Source: Ruminococcus flavefaciens MA2007 (lineage in GTDB: Bacteria; Bacillota; Clostridia; Oscillospirales; Ruminococcaceae). Taken from it: a stretch of 64,000 nucleotides of DNA. How positions within the stretch are numbered: position 1 is the first letter of the stretch; every line of letters begins with the position of its first letter. Under the pieces are notes generated by a model. The model was given only the letters and a program-made list of their open reading frames with translations, made no database searches and had not been told where the DNA came from. Shown one piece after another: positions 59,053 through 64,000 of this stretch. The stretch spans positions 39,606 through 103,605 of the forward strand of contig NZ_JHXF01000015.1 of NCBI RefSeq assembly GCF_000621845.1, in the 5' to 3' direction. Both the position numbers and the translations under genes were made by a program.

Positions 59053-62000
59053 ATGCTGAAAAGATTTACTGCCGCTGCACTCAGTACAGTTATGTGTGTA
59101 TCGGCAGCTCTGCCAAATACTGCGGCAGTTGCCGCAGCTGTTCAGAGCACAGACCTAAACGACAGCAGCAGTGCAGTCGATTATGACGCAAGGCTGCAAA
59201 CAGCAGATACCCTCGGAGAAGTAATAGCAGACGCTGCGCAAAAAGACGATAAGGCTAACGCTCAGCTTGCGTCCCCAGTCTCCGCAGAGACAGCAGAGGT
59301 ACATGACAAGGAAAACGTAAAGAAGCTCCCGTCGGCAGAAAAGCTGACCGAAGTTTATAACACAGTTGCTGCGGAGGACGAAGAAGCTCCGCAGACAGGC
59401 TCACTCGGCGAGAACATTACATTTCAGCGCTTTTCGTCGGGAAATGTTATAATCACAGGTCACGGCGCTATGAAGGGCTCGGGCAATCCCTTCAAAAATC
59501 CCGAGACTATCACAAGCGTAGTTATCGAGAACGATGGCTCCGCTGAGGGCGGCATCACAGATATCAGAGTAAACCTGTTCAAGGGCTGTACGGCTCTGAC
59601 AGGGGTAACTATACCTAAGACCATTGAGACCGTAGGCGCAAGCGCTTTTGAAGGCTGTTCGTCACTTGCTCAGATAACATATAACAAGGACAAGCCTTCC
59701 GAGGCAGGACAGCTTACTCTGCCTGCTTCCGTAACAACTATAGGTGCAGGTGCGTTCAAGGACTGTGCTGCATTCACCGAGCTTGTTATCCCCGAGAGCG
59801 TTACTGCTTTAGGTGACCGCGCATTTGAGGGCTGTACAGGTCTTACTGCTATAAATGTACCTGCAAATGTCAAGACCATAGGAAAAAATGCATTCAGCAG
59901 GTGCTATTCCGCAAAGACAGCAGTCATTGCAGAGGGAGTTGAAACTATCGGAGATTTCTGCTTTGAGCAGTGTACTTCTCTTGAAAGCCTTACTCTCCCG
60001 TATGCGGCAACTACAGCAGCTTCGGCTGAAAAAGCAGATAAGAATACCTGTATCGCAGACCTGTTCAATACAAACAGCGAAGATGAGAAGTACGCAGAAA
60101 TGATGTACGCTGCGACCTGCAGCCACGGCTATAAACGTTATGTTCCTAAGTCACTGAAGACTATCACCGTTACAGGCGGAAAAGTTGTCCCTGGTTTCGC
60201 ATTTTATGGCTTGTCAGGCGTTGAGACGATAAAAGTTCCCGATACTGTTGCAACTATAGGAGCAAGAGCATTCTTTAACTGTGCTTCACTGAAATCAGCT
60301 CCGCTTCCAAAGAGTCTCAGCTCAATAGGTGAGAGAGCGTTCTCAGGCTGTAAAGCAATTACCGAGATAAATATTGCCAAAACGGTCACTTCCATAGGAA
60401 ACTATGCATTTGATGACTGTTCAGCGCTGAAAACTGCTGTTATTGCAGGCGGCGAAAAGGGTATAGGCGCATTTATGTTCAACAAGTGTATCGCTCTTGA
60501 AAGCCTTACTCTGCCCTTTGCAGGCTATTCACTTGAGGGAGTTGAAAAGGCTAACTCAAATGCTTATGTTATAGACCTTTTTGAGGAAGAATGCGGCGAT
60601 TATACATACAAATCGACCAATGCAAGCAACTACACGAGATATGTTCCAAAGTCTCTTGAGAAGATCACTATAACAGGCGGTACAAGACTGCCTAACTGTG
60701 CATTTTATGGTTTAAGCGGCGTCAAGAGCTTCGTTATCCCAGACAGTGTTACAGAGATCGGAAATAACGCATTCAGCGATTGCCAGTCGCTCACCGAAAA
60801 TGTTATGACAGATAATATCACTTCTGTCGGCAGCGGAGCGTTTATGCGCTGTACAGGCATCAAAAAGGCTGTTTTCGGCAAGAAGCTCGAGTCTGTAGGT
60901 GCCTCTGCATTTGCAGACTGTACAGCACTTAAAGAGGTAACTGTTCCCGCATCGGTAACATCTTTAGGACAAAGCGCGTTCAGCGGCTGTTCTGCTCTGA
61001 AGAGCGCTGTTATTGAAAACTGCGAGGACGGTATAGGCGCTTTTGTTTTCGATAAGTGTGCTTCACTTGAGAGCATTACACTGCCCTATGCAGGCTATAA
61101 GCTTGCAGATGTCGAAAAGGCAGGTTCTACAGCTTGTCTTATCGATCTCTTCAATGAGGATTTCGGCGACGCTGCATACAAGAGTGCTGATCTTAATAAC
61201 TATTCAAGATATGTTCCGAAGTCTCTCAAGACTATCAGGATAACAGGCGGTACAAGACTTCCTAACGGCGCTTTCTTCGGCTTTACAAACGTTGAGAACT
61301 TCGATATAGCAGACAGCGTAACATCAGCCGGCAATTATGCATTTGCACACTGTCAGGCTATTAAAGATATTTTCATGAACGAAAACGTTACGGCTGTCGG
61401 AGAATACGCATATTTGAACTGTACAGGTCTTACAGATGTGACCATACCCGCAAATGTGCTCACTCTCGGAAACTATGCGTTCAGCGGCTGTTCGGGACTT
61501 AAAAATGCAGTTATTGAGGGCGGTGAGAACGGTATAGGTGTATTTGTTTTCAACAAGTGCGCTTCTCTTGAAAGTCTTACTCTTCCTTTTGCAGGCTATA
61601 AGCTTGCCGATGTGAACAAAGAGAACTCCAACACCTGCGTTATTGACCTTTTCAATGAAGACAGCGGCGACGAAACATATAAAACAGCAAATGCTTCGGG
61701 ATATGAAAGATATGTTCCGAAATCGCTGGAAACTATCGTCATAACTGGCGGAAACAGGATACCGAACAATGCTTTCTACGGTTTCAGCGGCGTTAAGAAA
61801 TTCGTTATCCCTGACAGCGTTACTTCCTTCGGCTCTGGCTCGTTCCAGAAGTGCGCAGCACTTACCGAGAATGTTATGACAGATAATATAACATCTATCG
61901 GCGATAATGCATTTTCAGAGTGTACAGGTCTTAAAAAGGCTGTATTCGGCAAGAAGCTCGCAAATGTCGGCGGTTATGCATTCTCAGGCTGTACAGCTCT

Positions 62001-63648
62001 GACCGAGGTGACTGTTCCTGAAACAGTTACGACACTGGACCGACACGCATTTGACAGCTGTTCTGCTCTTAAAACAGCCGAGATAAAGGGCAAGGATATA
62101 AAGCTCAGCGCATTTATTTTCAATAAGTGCAAGTCGCTTGAAAAGCTTACTCTGCCATTTGCAGGCTATAATCTCACAGACGTAAACAAGGAGAATTCCA
62201 ACGCCAATGTTATTGACCTGTTCGATGAAGACTGCGGTGACGAAACATATAAAACAGTAAATGCTTCGGGCTATACAAGATATGTTCCGAAATCGCTGGA
62301 AACTATCGTCATAACAGGCGGAAACAGGCTGCCCAACTATGCATTCTTCGGCTTCAGCGGCGTAAAGGATTTTGAGATATCCGACAGCGTATCAAGCTTC
62401 GGCAATTACTCATTCAGCGGCTGTGCGGCACTTGAAGAGAACGTGATGACCGAAAAGGTTGCAAGTATCGGTGAACACGCATTTGAAAAGTGCACAGGCA
62501 TGAAGGATATCTATATCGGCGCAAACGTAAAGAGCATAGGAAACTGCGCATTTGCAGGCTGTACAGGTCTTACAGATGTGACTATCCCTTCAACTGTATC
62601 AACTGTGGGAAACTATGCTTTCTCAGAATGCTCAAACCTTAAAAATGCAGTCATCAGCGACGGAGTTGATGAGATAGGCGCGTTCATGTTCAACAAGTGT
62701 TCATCTCTTGAAGCTGTTACACTTCCATTTGCAGGCTATAAGCTTACCGATGTAAACAAGGAGAACTCAAACGCATACCTCATTGACCTTTTCAATGACG
62801 ACGCAGGAGATTCAACATATAAGACTGTAAGCCCAAGCGGTTATACAAGATATGTTCCAAAGACTCTCAAGTCCATTACTATCACAGGCGGCGAAAGAAT
62901 ACCAAACTATGCTTTCGCAAATATCTCACAGGCAACTGATATCACAGTTCCCAACAATATCGCCTATATCGGAAGCAGTGCATTCAGCGGCTGTGAGGCT
63001 GTTGCAAATGTGTTCTTCCCTGATACAAAGGAGAAGTGGGACGATGTTACTGTTGGTGATAAAAACGAGCTTATCGACGGCAAGGTAAGGTGGCTCAACA
63101 GCGACGGTGCTTACGTTATGCCAACGGGTACTATGACCACAACTACTACCGTTACAACTCAGCGCACAACAAAGGCAACAACTACTACTGCAACAGGCAC
63201 AGGAACAACTGCAAATCAGACAACTTCAACAACAAAAACTCCTGTAACAACTTCCACAACAAAGCCTGTTACGACTACCACAAAAACTCCTCCAACAACT
63301 TCTGCAACTAAGGTAACAGGAACTTCTACAGCAACTACGACAGCACCTGTGACCACAACTACTACAGCTCCGAAAACCAAGTACGACCTTGGCGATATCT
63401 CAGGCGACGGAGAGGTAAATGCAGTTGACGCTTCAATGGTCCTCACATACTACGCTATAGCTTCAACCACAAAGGACGCCGCTGTAAAGCCCGAGGAGCT
63501 TGCGGCAGGCGACGTTGACGGAAACGGCACACTTAATGCTACAGACGCTTCATTTATCCTCAGTTACTATGCTTACGCACAGACAACTAAGGAAAAGGTA
63601 AAGTCTATGACGGATTACATGAAGGATTTTATCAAGTCCGATAAGTGA
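59053..63648 (+). CDS. Secreted BspA-like leucine-rich-repeat protein with C-terminal dockerin
   Basis: The 1531-residue protein has a signal peptide (MLKRFTAAALSTVMCVSAAL), a spacer, a cap region near 118 (GENITFQRFSSGNVIITGHG), then LRR_5-type repeats of about 23 residues to about 1350, grouped in long modules that each contain TLP[YF]A, IDLF and YVPKSL..I.ITGG. A Thr-rich linker (about 1352-1437) leads to a dockerin (GDGEVNAVDASMVLTYYA and GNGTLNATDASFILSYYA). It is probably a surface or cellulosome-attached binding protein. A strong site (AAGGAGGAG) precedes the ATG. Confidence 0.92.
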   Translation: MLKRFTAAALSTVMCVSAALPNTAAVAAAVQSTDLNDSSSAVDYDARLQTADTLGEVIADAAQKDDKANAQLASPVSAETAEVHDKENVKKLPSAEKLTEVYNTVAAEDEEAPQTGSLGENITFQRFSSGNVIITGHGAMKGSGNPFKNPETITSVVIENDGSAEGGITDIRVNLFKGCTALTGVTIPKTIETVGASAFEGCSSLAQITYNKDKPSEAGQLTLPASVTTIGAGAFKDCAAFTELVIPESVTALGDRAFEGCTGLTAINVPANVKTIGKNAFSRCYSAKTAVIAEGVETIGDFCFEQCTSLESLTLPYAATTAASAEKADKNTCIADLFNTNSEDEKYAEMMYAATCSHGYKRYVPKSLKTITVTGGKVVPGFAFYGLSGVETIKVPDTVATIGARAFFNCASLKSAPLPKSLSSIGERAFSGCKAITEINIAKTVTSIGNYAFDDCSALKTAVIAGGEKGIGAFMFNKCIALESLTLPFAGYSLEGVEKANSNAYVIDLFEEECGDYTYKSTNASNYTRYVPKSLEKITITGGTRLPNCAFYGLSGVKSFVIPDSVTEIGNNAFSDCQSLTENVMTDNITSVGSGAFMRCTGIKKAVFGKKLESVGASAFADCTALKEVTVPASVTSLGQSAFSGCSALKSAVIENCEDGIGAFVFDKCASLESITLPYAGYKLADVEKAGSTACLIDLFNEDFGDAAYKSADLNNYSRYVPKSLKTIRITGGTRLPNGAFFGFTNVENFDIADSVTSAGNYAFAHCQAIKDIFMNENVTAVGEYAYLNCTGLTDVTIPANVLTLGNYAFSGCSGLKNAVIEGGENGIGVFVFNKCASLESLTLPFAGYKLADVNKENSNTCVIDLFNEDSGDETYKTANASGYERYVPKSLETIVITGGNRIPNNAFYGFSGVKKFVIPDSVTSFGSGSFQKCAALTENVMTDNITSIGDNAFSECTGLKKAVFGKKLANVGGYAFSGCTALTEVTVPETVTTLDRHAFDSCSALKTAEIKGKDIKLSAFIFNKCKSLEKLTLPFAGYNLTDVNKENSNANVIDLFDEDCGDETYKTVNASGYTRYVPKSLETIVITGGNRLPNYAFFGFSGVKDFEISDSVSSFGNYSFSGCAALEENVMTEKVASIGEHAFEKCTGMKDIYIGANVKSIGNCAFAGCTGLTDVTIPSTVSTVGNYAFSECSNLKNAVISDGVDEIGAFMFNKCSSLEAVTLPFAGYKLTDVNKENSNAYLIDLFNDDAGDSTYKTVSPSGYTRYVPKTLKSITITGGERIPNYAFANISQATDITVPNNIAYIGSSAFSGCEAVANVFFPDTKEKWDDVTVGDKNELIDGKVRWLNSDGAYVMPTGTMTTTTTVTTQRTTKATTTTATGTGTTANQTTSTTKTPVTTSTTKPVTTTTKTPPTTSATKVTGTSTATTTAPVTTTTTAPKTKYDLGDISGDGEVNAVDASMVLTYYAIASTTKDAAVKPEELAAGDVDGNGTLNATDASFILSYYAYAQTTKEKVKSMTDYMKDFIKSDK

Positions 63649-63661
63649 GCCATAAATGCAA

Positions 63662-63696
63662 AACAGGCATAAAGCTTAGCTTTATGCCTGTTTTTT
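63662..63696 (+). terminator. Terminator of the LRR gene
   Basis: A 14-bp stem (AACAGGCATAAAGC, loop TTA) followed by six Ts. Confidence 0.88.
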
Positions 63697-63709
63697 ATTG
63701 TATTCCGAA

Positions 63710-63732
63710 AACCCCTGGCTCTGCCAGGGGTT
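63710..63732 (+). repeat. IS200-type left-end hairpin
   Basis: AACCCCTGGC, TCT, GCCAGGGGTT: the foldback structure typical for the left end of IS200/IS605 elements, which are recognised as single-stranded hairpins. Confidence 0.7.
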
Positions 63733-63829
63733 CAAAGAAGCTTTAGCTATGAGTAGAAAAAGAAAACCTCCCATGTTATAATGGTAATGGTCTGCCAACC
63801 AAACTGAAAATAACAAAGGAGGTATCGTC

Positions 63830-64000
63830 ATGAAACGAGACGATATAAATAGTTTAGCACATTCCAAGTGGAATTGCAAGTATCATATAGTGTTTGCACC
63901 GAAGTATAGACGAATGGTGATTTATAGTCAGATAAAAACTGATATAGGAAAGATACTAAGAAGGTTATGTGAACAAAAAGGAGTAGAAATAATAGAAGCA
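63830..64000 (+). CDS. tnpA: IS200/IS605-family transposase TnpA (3' end outside window)
   Basis: The first 57 residues are visible: MKRDDINSLAHSKWNCKYHI, VFAPKYRRMVIYSQ and IGKILRRLCEQKGVEIIEA, the start of a Y1 HUH transposase (CKYHIVFAPKYRR is highly conserved). It moves a single DNA strand by peel-and-paste. The ribosome site AAAGGAGG precedes the ATG, and a TTATAAT promoter-like box lies near 63775. Confidence 0.9.
   Translation, partial: MKRDDINSLAHSKWNCKYHIVFAPKYRRMVIYSQIKTDIGKILRRLCEQKGVEIIEA

Noticed and set aside
63090..63446. Both-strand open frames in the Thr-rich linker of the LRR protein
   Set aside because: They are shadows of ACA/ACT-rich codons; the plus-frame linker leads into a clear dockerin.

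Overview
The window looks like a genome segment of a gut or rumen Ruminococcus (Oscillospiraceae, Firmicutes). It carries type I dockerin modules on a serpin (56742-58733), on a BspA-like leucine-rich-repeat (LRR) protein (59053-63648) and on a gene remnant (44166-44837). It also has Firmicutes-type Shine-Dalgarno sites, many TTGACA-17-TATAAT promoters and siphovirus/ICE-type genes of clostridial character. No rRNA, complete tRNA or CRISPR array was seen.

Layout. (1) 1-8458 is the distal tail and lysis part of a siphovirus-like prophage: tape measure (cut by the window edge), an opposite-strand EamA transporter as a moron, distal tail protein, Gp37-like protein, an LRR-bearing tail adhesin, a collagen-like tail protein, holin and amidase. 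(2) 8459-20371 is a recombination/cargo module with three large serine recombinases, an AAA ATPase, two proteins that repeat the C-terminal domain of the third recombinase, an XRE repressor with paired operators, an AAA/PD-(D/E)XK protein, a small conserved protein and two copies of a 78-nt structured element. (3) 20664-21749 is a broken IS66 transposase. (4) 21831-26422 is chromosomal-looking: solute-binding lipoprotein, membrane sensor with degenerate GGDEF, small secreted protein, Ogt. (5) 26573-44104 is a patchwork mobile/defence island: amidoligase, 47-aa peptide and truncated glutamine amidotransferase; DUF960; NERD; two macro-domain proteins; GmrSD-like DUF262/DUF1524 protein; an AlwI-like restriction-modification set (two adenine methylases plus endonuclease); Y-family polymerase with YolD and LexA-like boxes; truncated ATP-grasp protein. 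(6) 44105-64000 is chromosomal: dockerin remnant, alanine/glycine symporter, a tmRNA-like 3' end fragment, an EAL/beta-solenoid fusion, ECF sigma with PASTA partner, PadR-DUF1700-DUF4097 operon, alpha/beta hydrolase, a small phage-tail-like cassette, the divergent dockerin serpin and dockerin LRR protein, and the start of an IS200-type transposase.

How it works together. The tail genes form one overlapping operon, and its adhesin uses the same LRR fold as the host surface protein about 55 kb away. The XRE repressor faces the AAA-recombinase operon across two identical half-site dyads, which suggests repression of excision. The island combines Type IV-like and Type II restriction with ADP-ribose-related macro proteins and SOS-type repair. 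Its ends are marked by genes cut in half (27015, about 44100), so it is rearranged rather than a clean element.

Most interesting unexplained signals: the twin 78-nt RNA-like elements, whose outer helix shows compensatory changes; the recombinase-derived domain spread over three consecutive genes; and the amidoligase locus with its tiny acidic-tailed membrane peptide. All family names are from reading translations by eye; no database search was run.
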